A DNA stretch of 64,000 bases, taken from positions 1-64,000 of the forward strand of contig CAZEYA010000002.1 of NCBI GenBank assembly GCA_964516515.1. Reading direction: 5' to 3'. The stretch is from JANNOG01 sp964516515 (lineage in GTDB: Bacteria > Actinomycetota > Actinomycetes > Actinomycetales > JBBAYJ01). This document shows, one piece after another, positions 8,293 through 16,777 of this stretch. Position 1 is the stretch's first letter. Each line of letters starts with the position of its first letter. The notes under the pieces were generated by a model. The model saw only the letters and a list, made by a program, of their open reading frames with translations. It was not told where the DNA came from and did not search any database. Made by a program: the position numbers and the translations under genes.

Positions 8293-8909
8293 GCCTGGCC
8301 CAGGATCGGCATGTCGACGACCTTGCCCTGGTGGCCCGCTGCCTGGACGCCCGGTTCGAGGCATGGGAGGAACTGATCCGCCGGTTGCAGCGGCCGGTGT
8401 ACACCCTCGTCGTGCGGTTCGTCTGGTCCGTCCACGACGCCGAGGACGTGACGCAGGAGGTGCTGCTGAAGGTGGTCACAGTGCTGCACTCCTATCGCGG
8501 TGAGGCCGCGTTGACCACGTGGGCCTACCGCATCGCCAGCCGGCACCTGATCGACCTGGCCCGCCGCCCGAGCGAGGCGCTGACGTTTGACGAGGGCCGC
8601 GAGCACCTACTGGTGGGCCTGGCGGAGCCGGAATGGGCTGGTCCAGAGGCCACCGCACTGGCCGGGGAAGTCAAGATCGGGTGCTCTACGGCCGTGCTGG
8701 ACCTGCCGGGACCCGACGCCGCCTGGGTGCTCGACGTGGATCCCACCGTGCACCGCAAGCGGCCGGTCCGGGGCCAGGCGCGGCGGCTGGTGGCCGACCT
8801 CGACACCCTCGGCGACGACCTGGCGATCATGCGCAGCAACCCCGACCTCGACCCTGTCAATTCGGTGCTGACCCGGCTGCGGGAGCTGGTGACCACGGGT
8901 GGTCTGTGA
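8289..8909 (+). CDS. ECF-type sigma factor with truncated region 4
   Basis: 206 residues. Region 2 is complete: YTLVVRFVWSVHDAEDVTQEVLLKV and LTTWAYRIASRHLIDLARRP. The region-4 part keeps the start (EVKIGCSTAVLDLPGP) and end (DAAWVLDVDPTVHRKRP) but lacks most of the sequence between, where relatives have the helices that read the -35 element. A C-terminal block (VADLDTLGDDLAIMRSNPDLDP) matches the tail of this sigma subfamily. The frame is open, so it could still bind RNA polymerase, but normal promoter recognition is doubtful. It is translationally coupled to the SnoaL protein. A relic copy lies at 10515-10696. Confidence 0.6.
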   Translation: MSLAQDRHVDDLALVARCLDARFEAWEELIRRLQRPVYTLVVRFVWSVHDAEDVTQEVLLKVVTVLHSYRGEAALTTWAYRIASRHLIDLARRPSEALTFDEGREHLLVGLAEPEWAGPEATALAGEVKIGCSTAVLDLPGPDAAWVLDVDPTVHRKRPVRGQARRLVADLDTLGDDLAIMRSNPDLDPVNSVLTRLRELVTTGGL

Positions 8910-8979
8910 CGAAGAGACCAAGGTGGCGGGCTGTGGGGGATAGCCAACACAGTGGTCGATTCGGCCAAGCGCTGCGCAC

Positions 8980-9312
8980 TTAGCCGGGTCCGTCCGTGCC
9001 AGCCCGCGCGTCAGCTGTAGGTGGATCCAGCAGGCGAGCCAGATGGTCGACCAGGTTGATCAAATCGTCGAGGCCAGCCAGGTTGTCCAGCACTAGGGCG
9101 TCGTCGACATCGGCGTACCGGTGCACCAGGACGTTCCGAAATCCCGCGGCCCCCGCCAGCCGTCGGCCCAGTCCCGGGTCGATCGACCCGCCACGACCCA
9201 GGGCGACGAAGGCGTCGGCGTTCGACGACGGCACTGGGCCGCCTTCGGTCGCCAGGACGATGTCAGCAAGGAAGGTCGCTGCGCCACCGTATGGCTTGGG
9301 CGGTGATCTGTT
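8980..9312 (-). pseudogene. HepT-type (HEPN) toxin fragment
   Basis: The minus-strand frame reads YGGAATFLADIVLATEGG, then RRLAGAAGFRNVLVHRYADVDDAL, matching the C-terminal two thirds of HepT toxins. The RX4HXY nuclease motif (RNVLVHRY) is intact. No plausible start exists upstream; the frame runs into the end of the Uma2 gene at 9314, and the first in-frame GTG (9234) would drop part of the fold. No MNT antitoxin is adjacent. Most likely a gene broken by the rearrangement that brought in the Uma2 gene. Confidence 0.6.
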
Positions 9313-9313
9313 G

Positions 9314-9901
9314 TCAGCTGTAGCTGCCCAGATCCGTGACCGTGAGCGCCACCCACGGCAGTGCGGGGTCGCTCACCACGTCGTCACCTCCACTGCGGTG
9401 GGTGCCGATGCGCTGGTATGCGCCGTTGATGAGGTGATGCACGGTCACCCTGGTCTCTGGCGCCAGTTCGACGAGCCAGAAGGACGCAATGCCGGCTAGG
9501 GCGAACTCCCGTGGCTTCTCCCGGTGGTCCGCCGTGGCAGTGCTGGGGCTGACCACCTCGACCGCCAGCACGACGTCTACGGCCGGTGTACTGGTGACGT
9601 CCCAGGTCTGCCCGGGCGTCACCCGGGCGACGACGACATCGGGGATGCGGGCGGCGACGGGGACAGTTGACAGCACGACGATCTCCTCCTCCAGCACCCG
9701 CATATCGCCGGGCGCGCAGGCGCGCAAAGCAGCGGCGATGAGACTCTGGATGTTGCGGTGTCGTTGCGTGGCACGGGTCATCGGTCGCAGCACCCCGTCG
9801 ATGATCTCGGCCCTGGTGTCCTCCGGAAGGGCGAGGTACTCGGCCAGAGACAGCGGTGTCCCAGCGTCGATCACCGACCCTGGGCGTTCGAGCAGCATCA
9901 T
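9314..9901 (-). CDS. Uma2 family (DUF820) nuclease-fold protein
   Basis: 195 residues from ATG 9901, chosen because AAGGAGG lies 5 bases upstream; the open frame continues to 10081 without a ribosome site. The order RAEIIDGVL, RIPDVVVAR, VLAVEVVSPS and SFWLVEL is that of the Uma2 family, a PD-(D/E)XK nuclease-like fold common in actinobacteria and cyanobacteria with unknown role. Length is normal for the family. It sits between two copies of the SnoaL/sigma module and abuts a HepT fragment, suggesting insertion. Confidence 0.75.
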   Translation of the reverse strand: MMLLERPGSVIDAGTPLSLAEYLALPEDTRAEIIDGVLRPMTRATQRHRNIQSLIAAALRACAPGDMRVLEEEIVVLSTVPVAARIPDVVVARVTPGQTWDVTSTPAVDVVLAVEVVSPSTATADHREKPREFALAGIASFWLVELAPETRVTVHHLINGAYQRIGTHRSGGDDVVSDPALPWVALTVTDLGSYS

Positions 9902-10111
9902 GCGCGCCTCCTTCGTCATCTCCAGTGTAGGCAGCGGGCCCTGTGGACAACGGTCGCACGCTCCGCCTGTGGACGGATCCGCCGTGCGGCGAACCCCCTC
10001 CCTGCCGGCGAAGGGACGCCGGGAACGCGACCTCAGCGCGGGTCCGCTCGGCAGGGAGGATGACGGCGGGCCCGAGTTCACACTGACACCCGCTGCTGCG
10101 CCTTACAGGGC

Positions 10112-10518
10112 ATGGACTCCTCCTCAGGCACCGTCGACGTGGTCGCGCGCTACATCGAGGAGTTCAAGAACAAGTCGCACTTCGCTGTCTTCCCGACGTT
10201 GTTCGCGTCCGACTTCCGTCACCACTTCGATTCCCGGGCCGTGGCCCCGGCTTCGAATTCTTCACGAGTGTGGGACGCGACCTCCTGGGATCGTTCTCGG
10301 AGTTGCACGTCACGGTGGACGACCTGTTGGGCCACGATGATCTGGTGGTCGAGAGCAACACGGTCCGCGCCGTGCACAGCGGCGCCTTCGCCGGCGTCGC
10401 CGCCACCGGACGGCCGGTCACGTGGACGGAGATCCACTCCTACCGTGTCGTGGCCGGGCGCATCGCGGAGAACTGGCCCACCGTCGACGTGGAGCGACTC
10501 GTCGGGTCCCTCGGGTGA
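10112..10518 (+). pseudogene. Decayed second copy of the SnoaL-like gene
   Basis: Nucleotides from about 10131 align with 7909 onward of the intact gene. The frame opens with VDVVARYIEEFKNKSHFAVFP and FRHHFDS; a one-base loss near 10231 then shifts it, and the rest (GRDLLGSFSELHVTVDDL to TVDVERLVGSLG) continues in another frame from about 10270. It has an ATG just before the SnoaL domain and none of the N-terminal domain of the first copy. Confidence 0.75.
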
Positions 10519-10696
10519 CCCAGGCCCAGGACCGGCATGGCGACGATCTCGCGCTGGTGGCCCGGCGCGCCGGCTGGTGGCCGACCTCGACGCCCTCGGC
10601 GACGACCTGGCGATCATGCGGAGCAATCCGGACCTGGATCCTGGCGAATCGGTGCTGGCCCGGCTGCGGGAGCTGGTGACCACCGGCGGTCTGTGA
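10515..10696 (+). pseudogene. Relic of a sigma-factor gene, second copy
   Basis: The start (VTQAQDRHGDDLALVAR) matches the start of the sigma factor at 8289, and the end (VADLDALGDDLAIMRSNPDLDP, then LARLRELVTTGGL) matches its end, but the roughly 440 bases between are gone and the two parts are in different frames. With the SnoaL relic it shows that the whole two-gene module was duplicated, then decayed. Confidence 0.75.
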
Positions 10697-10719
10697 TCCG
10701 ACGGCGGCTGCGGCCGCCG

Positions 10720-11604
10720 TCAGGTCAGGTCACGCTCCCGGTACAGCCCCTCTTGGGCGACGCTGATGGCCAGCCGGCCGTCGCGGCTGAACATCCGGGC
10801 GTTGTTGAGCCCCCGGCTGGCCGAGGCCGAGGGGCTGTGCGTCACCGACAGCAGCCAGTCGTCGGCGCGGAACGGGCGATGGAACCACATGGCATGGTCG
10901 ATGCTCGCGATGGATAACCCCGAGGCCAGCCATGAGCGGCCGTGCGCGCGCAGCACCGGTTCGAGGATGCCGTAGTCGCTGGCGTACGTCGCGACCGCGG
11001 CGTGCAGCAGCGGGTCGTCGTCGATGCCGCCCGCCAGCCGCCACCACGCCATGCTGTCCGGGGCGGGCGGGTCCTGCGGTGCCAGGAAGATCGACGGTGT
11101 CACGAACCGCAGGTCGAGCGGCTGGCTGTACGCCCAGTGTCGGGCGTTGTCATGGTCGATCTCGCCGTACAGGTCGGCCATCGAGGGCAGGCTCAGCGGA
11201 TCCGGCGCCGCCGGCATGGCATCCGCGTGCTCGACGCCGTCAGCGGCCACCTGGAACGACGCGATCATCGACAGGATCGGCACCTCGTCCTGCAGCGCGT
11301 GCACCCGGCGGGCCGAGAGCGACCGGCCGTCCCGCAGTCGCTCCACCGCGAGCACGATCGGCTGGTCCAGGTCACCAGGTCGCAGGAAGTACCCGTGCAG
11401 CGAGTGCGGCAACCGTTCGGCTGCCACTGTCCGGCCGGCCGCCATGAGCGCCTGCCCCAGCACCTGGCCACCGAAGACCCGCGGCGCGGTGTGACGCTCG
11501 CTGCGCGCGACGAAGGTGTCCGCGGCGTCGCCGGGCTTGACGTCCAGCAGATCCAGCAGCGCGGTGGTGCGCTCGACAGCTCGGGGCAGCGTCGACTCGG
11601 TCAT
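10720..11604 (-). CDS. tesB: Acyl-CoA thioesterase II
   Basis: 294 residues with the double hot-dog layout of TesB: VFGGQVLGQALMAAGRTV near the N-terminus, HSLHGYFLRPGDLDQPIVLAVERLRDG, and the C-terminal block SIDHAMWFHRPFRADDWLL. It hydrolyses acyl-CoA to fatty acid and CoA in the cytoplasm. ATG 11604 gives the usual N-terminus; the longer open frame to 11805 overlaps the divergent thioesterase gene. A 14-bp palindrome covers the start codon. Confidence 0.88.
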   Translation of the reverse strand: MTESTLPRAVERTTALLDLLDVKPGDAADTFVARSERHTAPRVFGGQVLGQALMAAGRTVAAERLPHSLHGYFLRPGDLDQPIVLAVERLRDGRSLSARRVHALQDEVPILSMIASFQVAADGVEHADAMPAAPDPLSLPSMADLYGEIDHDNARHWAYSQPLDLRFVTPSIFLAPQDPPAPDSMAWWRLAGGIDDDPLLHAAVATYASDYGILEPVLRAHGRSWLASGLSIASIDHAMWFHRPFRADDWLLSVTHSPSASASRGLNNARMFSRDGRLAISVAQEGLYRERDLT

Positions 11605-11617
11605 TACCGAACGGTAA
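11604..11617. promoter_or_regulatory. 14-bp palindrome at the tesB start codon
   Basis: TTACCGAACGGTAA: arms TTACCG and CGGTAA pair perfectly around two bases. It touches the first base of the tesB start codon and lies in the 49-bp gap between two divergent thioesterase genes. The form fits a TetR-type operator controlling one or both; the regulator is not identified. Confidence 0.5.
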
Positions 11618-11653
11618 CCGAGATCGGGCCGGCGACGATCGGACCATGGCAGC

Positions 11654-12106
11654 ATGCCCGTCATGCCTGGCCCGCTCACCGTTCGCGTCGCGCTGCGCTG
11701 GTCGGACATGGACGTGTACGGGCACGTCAACAACACTGAATTCCTCCGGCTGCTCGAACAGGCACGGGTGCAGGCGCTGCCGTTGCGGCGCGAGCCCGGC
11801 GTCACCGGCTTCCTCGTGGTCCGTAACGAGATCGAGTACCTGCGGCCGCTGCCGTACCAGGACGAGCCGGTGAGCGTGGTGATGTGGTGTACGGCGCTTC
11901 GCGGTGCCGACTTCGACCTCGGCTACGAGGTCGTGACCGACCCGGGCGCAGCCGCGACGGTCCACGCGATCGCCGCGACCACCCTCGTGGCCTACGACTT
12001 CCCGACCGAACGGCCGCGCCGGCTCACCACGGACGAGCGCGAACACCTGGCCGCGATCAGCGGCCCGCCCATCGAGTTCAGGAGGAGACGCCCAACCACA
12101 CCGTGA
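11654..12106 (+). CDS. 4HBT/YbgC-like hot-dog thioesterase
   Basis: 150 residues. The N-terminal RWSDMDVYGHVNNTEFLRLLEQAR carries the catalytic Asp and HVNN motif of the 4-hydroxybenzoyl-CoA thioesterase family; NEIEYLRPLPYQDEPVSV follows as usual. It likely cleaves an acyl-CoA whose chain is unknown. Divergent from tesB; the 3' end overlaps the convergent glucosidase gene by 29 bases. ATG 11663 is an alternative start. Confidence 0.8.
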   Translation: MPVMPGPLTVRVALRWSDMDVYGHVNNTEFLRLLEQARVQALPLRREPGVTGFLVVRNEIEYLRPLPYQDEPVSVVMWCTALRGADFDLGYEVVTDPGAAATVHAIAATTLVAYDFPTERPRRLTTDEREHLAAISGPPIEFRRRRPTTP

Positions 12107-13763
12107 CGTCGGTGGGGACGGCGAGGCCGGCGTCGGTGTGGATCAGCTCCGCGCTGGCCACCAGCACAGTGGCGCCGTCCGGCACGGCCACCGGCTGCTC
12201 ACCCAGGTTGGCGATCACCAGCACCCCACCCGGGCGGTGCAGCGCGATCGTCTCGAACGAGTCGTATCCCTCCGCCCACGTGAGCTCGCCGAGCCCCAGG
12301 CCGAGGCTGCGACGCAACTCCAGCGCCGTCCGGTACAGCTCCAGCGTCGACCCGTCGACCCCGGTCTGCGCCGCGCGCGACAGCGCCGCCCACTGCGCAG
12401 GCTGCGGCAGCCACGAGGTCTCAGCCGGACCGAAGCCGTACGAGGGCGCGTCGCCATGCCATGGGATCGGTACCCGGCAGCCATCGCGGCCCACCATCTC
12501 ACCGCCGGTCCGGACGTACGTCGGGTCCTGGCGCCGTTCGTCGGGCAGCGTCGTGTGCTCGGGCAGCCCCAGCTCCTCGCCCTGGTAGAGGTACGCCGAG
12601 CCGGGCAAGGCCAGCATGACCAGGGTCGCCGCCCGCGCCCGCAGCAGCCCCAGCTCGGTGTTCGGCTGTGGGGAGCGGCTGCTGATACCGGCGTGGCCGG
12701 CGGCGGTGGGGTCGTGCGGCGGGTACCCGAAGCGGGTGGCGTGGCGGATCACGTCGTGGTTGCTCAGCACCCACGTCACCGGCGCACCCACCGCGCCCGA
12801 CTCCTTCATCGACAGGTCGATGACCGCCCGCTGCTCCTGCGCCGCCCAGGACGTTTCCAGGTACGGAAAGTTGAAAGCCTGGTGCAGCTCGTCCGGCCGC
12901 GAATAGCGCGCCAGCCGGGAGTACGGGAAGACCCATGCCTCGGCGACAGCGATCCTGTCACCGTCGTAGGAGTCCAGCAGCCGGCGCCACTCGCGGTAGA
13001 CCTCGTGCACCTCCTCCTGGTCCCACATCGGGGGCAGTGCACCGCCCTCGTTGGCGGTCGCGAACGGGTCGTGGTGCTCGGTCGGGTAGTGCCAATCCGG
13101 CAGGTCGTCCACCTTGATGAGGCTGTGCGCGACGTCGACGCGGAAACCGTCGACGCCGTGGTCGAGCCAGAACCGCATGACGTCCAGCACCTCCTCGTGC
13201 ACCTCCCGGTTGGACCAGTTGAGGTCCGGCTGCGAGGAGTCGAACAGATGCAGGTACCACTGCCCGTGGCCGCCGTCGGCCTCGGTGACCCGGGTCCAGG
13301 CGGACCCGCCGAAGACCGAGCGCCAGTTGTTCGGCGGCTGGTCGCCCGCCGGGCCGATGCCGTCGCGGAACAGGTACCGCGCCCGCTCCCGGCTGCCCGG
13401 GGGCGAGGCGAGCGCGGCGGTGAACCAGACGTGCTCGTCCGAGGTGTGGTTGGGGACGAGATCGACGATGAGCCGCATGCCGAGCCGGTGGACCTCCTCG
13501 ATCAGCGTCCTCGCGTCCGCCAGGGTGCCGAACCGGGGGTCTACCTGCCGGAAGTCGGCCACGTCGTAGCCGGCGTCGTGCATCGGCGACAGATAGAACG
13601 GCGAGAGCCAGATGGCGTCCACGCCCAGCTCGGCGAGATCACCCAGTCGCGAGGTGATGCCGGGCAGGTCGCCCATCCCGTCACCGTCGGCGTCCGCGAA
13701 CGAACGGGGATAGATCTGATAGAAGACCGCGCTGCGCCACCATTCCCGACCCGATTCGCTCAC
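12078..13763 (-). CDS. GH13 alpha-glucosidase
   Basis: 561 residues, normal for oligo-1,6-glucosidase/alpha-glucosidase. The four GH13 regions are present: DLVPNHTS (101-108), GFRVDVAH with nucleophile D210, VAEAWV with acid/base E275, and VLSNHD with D337. The start WWRSAVFYQIYPRSFADADGDGMGDL is typical. There is no signal peptide, so it acts in the cytoplasm on imported maltose-like sugars. Exact linkage specificity cannot be set from sequence. Confidence 0.9.
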   Translation of the reverse strand: MSESGREWWRSAVFYQIYPRSFADADGDGMGDLPGITSRLGDLAELGVDAIWLSPFYLSPMHDAGYDVADFRQVDPRFGTLADARTLIEEVHRLGMRLIVDLVPNHTSDEHVWFTAALASPPGSRERARYLFRDGIGPAGDQPPNNWRSVFGGSAWTRVTEADGGHGQWYLHLFDSSQPDLNWSNREVHEEVLDVMRFWLDHGVDGFRVDVAHSLIKVDDLPDWHYPTEHHDPFATANEGGALPPMWDQEEVHEVYREWRRLLDSYDGDRIAVAEAWVFPYSRLARYSRPDELHQAFNFPYLETSWAAQEQRAVIDLSMKESGAVGAPVTWVLSNHDVIRHATRFGYPPHDPTAAGHAGISSRSPQPNTELGLLRARAATLVMLALPGSAYLYQGEELGLPEHTTLPDERRQDPTYVRTGGEMVGRDGCRVPIPWHGDAPSYGFGPAETSWLPQPAQWAALSRAAQTGVDGSTLELYRTALELRRSLGLGLGELTWAEGYDSFETIALHRPGGVLVIANLGEQPVAVPDGATVLVASAELIHTDAGLAVPTDVTVWLGVSS

Positions 13764-13800
13764 CCGGTCAGCGAACCACAGGTGCCCGCCGGATGCCCTG

Positions 13801-14196
13801 TCAGAGCGCAGGCAGGGTGTTGACCATGCTCTGGGCGGCTCGTTCGAGGTAGTCCCACAACTGGGCCTCGTACAGCGGCGGCAGGTCCAGCGACACCACG
13901 GCCGCCCGCATGTGCCGCAGCCAGCGGTCCCGGGCGTCGGGGTCGACCGCGTACGGGGCGTGCCGCATCCGCAGCCGTGGGTGGCCCCGCTGGTCGCTGT
14001 ACGTCGTCGGCCCGCCCCAGTACTGCTCCAGGAACAGCAGCAGCCGCTCGGCGGCCGGGCCGAGGTCCTCCTCGGGGTACATCTCGGTCAGCACGGGGTC
14101 GGCGGCGACACCGGCGTAGAACCGCTCGACGAGCCGCCGGAACGTCTCGTGCCCGCCGACCGCGTCGTAGAACGTCTGCGTTGCCGGTTCGTTCAC
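13801..14196 (-). CDS. glbO: Group II truncated hemoglobin
   Basis: 131 residues. The globin signature includes Y27 (B10) in RFYAGV, the QRGHPRLRMRHAPY block with proximal His H79, and W92 (G8) in DRWLRHM, all marks of the trHbO class. It binds heme and oxygen and is usually linked to oxidative or nitrosative metabolism. Its start overlaps the stop of the DUF4229 gene (4 bases). Confidence 0.92.
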   Translation of the reverse strand: MNEPATQTFYDAVGGHETFRRLVERFYAGVAADPVLTEMYPEEDLGPAAERLLLFLEQYWGGPTTYSDQRGHPRLRMRHAPYAVDPDARDRWLRHMRAAVVSLDLPPLYEAQLWDYLERAAQSMVNTLPAL

Positions 14197-14501
14197 TGCT
14201 CGCTCGCGTCACGACGAGCGGGTGGCGGGGTCCGGGAGGCGTCGGCTGCGGCGTCCTCGGCGGCGGCATCCGTCCGGAGGAACTCCGAGAACCGCTCCCG
14301 GGGTGGCGCCTCGCGTCGCTGCAGCAGGGCGGCCGCGACGGACTCGCGCTGCCGGCGGAGCAACACATAGGACAGCGCCAGCGACACCACGGCCGCCAGG
14401 CCGACGGCCAGCAGTCCCTGGGCGCCGAGGGCGCGGAGACCGACGTAGGCGACGACGAACAGGCCGATCCGCAGCGCCGAGTAGACGGCTATGGGGCGCA
14501 T
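14193..14501 (-). CDS. DUF4229 small membrane protein
   Basis: 102 residues. Two hydrophobic segments (about 5-24 and 28-46) are followed by SYVLLRRQRESVAAALLQRREA and an acidic Ala-rich tail, the pattern of actinobacterial DUF4229 proteins. Function unknown. It is translated just before the globin gene with an ATGA overlap. Confidence 0.75.
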   Translation of the reverse strand: MRPIAVYSALRIGLFVVAYVGLRALGAQGLLAVGLAAVVSLALSYVLLRRQRESVAAALLQRREAPPRERFSEFLRTDAAAEDAAADASRTPPPARRDASEQ

Positions 14502-14533
14502 GAGACCAGCGTAGGCCGCCTTACGCTGGCCTC

Positions 14534-14731
14534 GTGCTCTGGCTCCGCGCTGCCGTCGTGCTCGTCGTGGTCGGGCTCACCGTCTACGCCTTCATCGACT
14601 GGTTCCAGACACCACCGCCGCAGGCACGGGCGCTGCGTTACGCCTGGTGGATCGTCATCATCCTGCTGCTGCCGGTCGTCGGACCGATGCTGTGGCTGTG
14701 GGCGGGCCGGCCGTCCAGCTCGCCGCCGTAG
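14534..14731 (+). CDS. Small PLDc_N-type membrane protein
   Basis: 65 residues from a GTG start. Two membrane segments, VVLVVVGLTVYAFIDW and WWIVIILLLPVVGPMLWLWAG, match the phospholipase-D-nuclease N-terminal module often found alone in actinobacteria. Divergent from the DUF4229 gene by 32 bases. Role unknown. Confidence 0.65.
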   Translation: MLWLRAAVVLVVVGLTVYAFIDWFQTPPPQARALRYAWWIVIILLLPVVGPMLWLWAGRPSSSPP

Positions 14732-14830
14732 ATCTCCGCTGGGTCACTGGTTCGCCACGGTCGGCCCATCGTGGAGAGTCAGTCGCGTACCACTGGGACC
14801 CTGTCGATACTGACTGCTGTGGCCACCGGG

Positions 14831-15535
14831 TCAGTCGATCGGCCCGCGCTGGCGCACGATCGTCATCCGGCGCACGTGCGGCTCCACGACAGCCGGCGCC
14901 GCCAGCCAACGCAGCACCGCGGGAGCGTGGCTGAGTACGAGCTCCGGCTCGCGGGTCCCTTCCAGCACACCGCCGAGAATCGCGCGCCGCCGCCGTCCCC
15001 GGGCTCCCAGCCACGCGGCGGTGACCAACGCCGACCGTTCCGAGCCGTTCAGGTGGCGATCGATCAGCGGTGCCAGGCTCCACTCGACGAGGTCCAGCGC
15101 GGCCAGCAACGGTTGCCGCATCGCCTCGATCGTGGTGCCGCACTGCTTGGCGTCCGTGGCGCGGCCGCCGTCCTGCCAGCGCAACGCCGCGCCCTGCGCG
15201 CGCTCGCGGGGCGAATCCAGCGCGGCCAGTCGCTGCTGCGCCCGCGCGACGACCGCTGCCGGCCGGCCGTCATCGCCGGCCGAGCTCGGTAGCCGTTGCT
15301 GCAATGCCGGCCACAGCGTGCTGCTCTGGGCCTGGCGATAATGGTGCAACGAGTCCAGCACCTCCCACACCCACGAGCCGACGACCCGGGCGCGGGCCTC
15401 GTCACCGTCCGGGACGGCCAGGATGACGTCGGGCAGCAGGTCGAACTCGCGCCGGAACATCCGGTGGATGTCGGCGACCTCGGCCCCGAACGCGCCCCCC
15501 GCCTCGTCATCGGTCACGGGTTCGTTATCGGTCAC
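14831..15535 (-). CDS. Hemerythrin-like domain protein
   Basis: 234 residues from GTG 15535, which overlaps the menA stop (GTGA). The first half has the spacing of a hemerythrin-like four-helix bundle: IHRMFRREFDLLP, then LDSLHHYRQAQSSTLWPAL. The second half is Arg/Ala rich with RHLNGSERSALVTAAWLGARG, as in actinobacterial relatives. Metal binding is not certain because one expected ligand pair is not clear. Likely co-transcribed with menA. Confidence 0.55.
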   Translation of the reverse strand: MTDNEPVTDDEAGGAFGAEVADIHRMFRREFDLLPDVILAVPDGDEARARVVGSWVWEVLDSLHHYRQAQSSTLWPALQQRLPSSAGDDGRPAAVVARAQQRLAALDSPRERAQGAALRWQDGGRATDAKQCGTTIEAMRQPLLAALDLVEWSLAPLIDRHLNGSERSALVTAAWLGARGRRRRAILGGVLEGTREPELVLSHAPAVLRWLAAPAVVEPHVRRMTIVRQRGPID

Positions 15536-16431
15536 GGTGCCGCCAAGCTTAGTCCGAGGCCCAGCAGCAGGCCGTGGGCCAGCTGGTACTGCCCGGTGGT
15601 GGCAAGCACCGGGATCAGTGCCGGACCCGTGGCGCCGGCGGCGACGGTCCGTGCGGCCACCACGCCCAGCAGCGACGCCGGCAGCGCCAGCAGCGCCCAG
15701 GGCGTGGCCAGCAGCGCAGCAGCGACGGTCGTCACCAGCGGGGTGAGCAGCAGCGCGAGGTAGAGCCGCCAGGTACCGCGATCGCCGAGGCGGACCGCGA
15801 GCGTGCGCTTGCCGGCCCGGGTGTCGGTGGGGATGTCGCGCAGGTTGTTGACCACGAGCAGGGCGCAGGCCAGCGCCCCGACGCCGACGGCGGCAGCGGC
15901 GGTGGCGGCCTCGACCCGGTCGGCCTGGGTGTACGTCGTGCCGAGCACCGCGACGAGACCGAAGAAGACGAACACCGACACCTCGCCGAGCCCCGCGTAG
16001 CCGTAGGGTCGCCGGCCTCCGGTGTAGAACCACGCAGCCGCGATGGCGGCCACCCCGACCACCAGCAGCCACCAGTGGCCCGACACGGCGATGAGCGCGA
16101 ACCCGGCCAGCGCGGCGACACCGAAGGCGATCAGCGCCGCGGTCAGCACGGCGCGAGGCGTGGCGGTCCGGCTGCCGACCAGGCGCAGCGGACCGACGCG
16201 TTCGGCGTCGGTCCCGCGGATGCCGTCGGAGTAGTCGTTGGCGTAGTTGACGCCGACCTGCAGCGCCAGCGCGACGACGAGTGCGAGGACCGCCCTACCG
16301 GGCTCGGTCGCCCCCAGTCCGATGGCGCAGCCGGTGCCGGCCGCCACGGGGGCGAGCGCGGCGGGCAGGGTCCGCGGCCTGGCGCCCGTCACCCAGTCCT
16401 GCGCCGTCCCCACGGTCAGCCATCGTGACAC
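15532..16431 (-). CDS. menA: 1,4-dihydroxy-2-naphthoate polyprenyltransferase
   Basis: 299 residues. It attaches the polyprenyl chain to 1,4-dihydroxy-2-naphthoate, giving demethylmenaquinone, in the membrane. The aspartate motifs NYANDYSDGIRGTD (first) and NNLRDIPTDTRAGKRTLAVRLG (second) are complete and about eight hydrophobic helices follow. Length is normal. It follows a PLDc_N gene and menE on the same strand, so these probably form one operon. Confidence 0.93.
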   Translation of the reverse strand: MSRWLTVGTAQDWVTGARPRTLPAALAPVAAGTGCAIGLGATEPGRAVLALVVALALQVGVNYANDYSDGIRGTDAERVGPLRLVGSRTATPRAVLTAALIAFGVAALAGFALIAVSGHWWLLVVGVAAIAAAWFYTGGRRPYGYAGLGEVSVFVFFGLVAVLGTTYTQADRVEAATAAAAVGVGALACALLVVNNLRDIPTDTRAGKRTLAVRLGDRGTWRLYLALLLTPLVTTVAAALLATPWALLALPASLLGVVAARTVAAGATGPALIPVLATTGQYQLAHGLLLGLGLSLAAP

Positions 16432-16443
16432 GCGGGAGCCGAT

Positions 16444-16773
16444 TCAGCGGCGGTCTTCGTCGGATGCGCCGTCGCCGTCGTCGAGGTCGCGGCCACGCTC
16501 TGCGCGATTGTTCAAGCCGCGTAGGAAATCCGGATCGTCGTCCGGTCCCAGCACACTGGGTGTGGCGCGAGGTCCCGCGCCGGGTGGCCGCTGCGGGCGC
16601 GGGCGACCAGCGATCAGCCAGGCTACGCCGCCGAGGATCGGCACCAGGACGATGAGCGCCACCCAGGCCAGTCGAGGCAGTCCCCGGACTTCCGGTCCGG
16701 GCGATCGCGAGACATCAAAGAGGCAATACAGTGCGAATCCCACGATGATGAGGGTGGGCAGGTATCGCAACAT
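16444..16773 (-). CDS. PLDc_N-domain membrane protein
   Basis: 109 residues. Two membrane segments (LPTLIIVGFALYCLFDV and LAWVALIVLVPILGGVAWLIAG) form a PLDc_N module, then a charged tail. It sits between menE (4 bases away) and menA, a position seen in other actinobacterial men clusters. No enzymatic residues are visible; possibly a membrane anchor or regulator. Confidence 0.7.
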   Translation of the reverse strand: MLRYLPTLIIVGFALYCLFDVSRSPGPEVRGLPRLAWVALIVLVPILGGVAWLIAGRPRPQRPPGAGPRATPSVLGPDDDPDFLRGLNNRAERGRDLDDGDGASDEDRR

Positions 16774-16777
16774 CTTG

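Noticed and set aside
12138..13823. 561-codon plus-strand frame opposite the alpha-glucosidase
   Set aside because: It mirrors the glucosidase gene, which has all GH13 motifs; long antisense frames are common in high-G+C DNA.
15574..16428. 284-codon frame opposite menA
   Set aside because: Antisense shadow with low-complexity composition.
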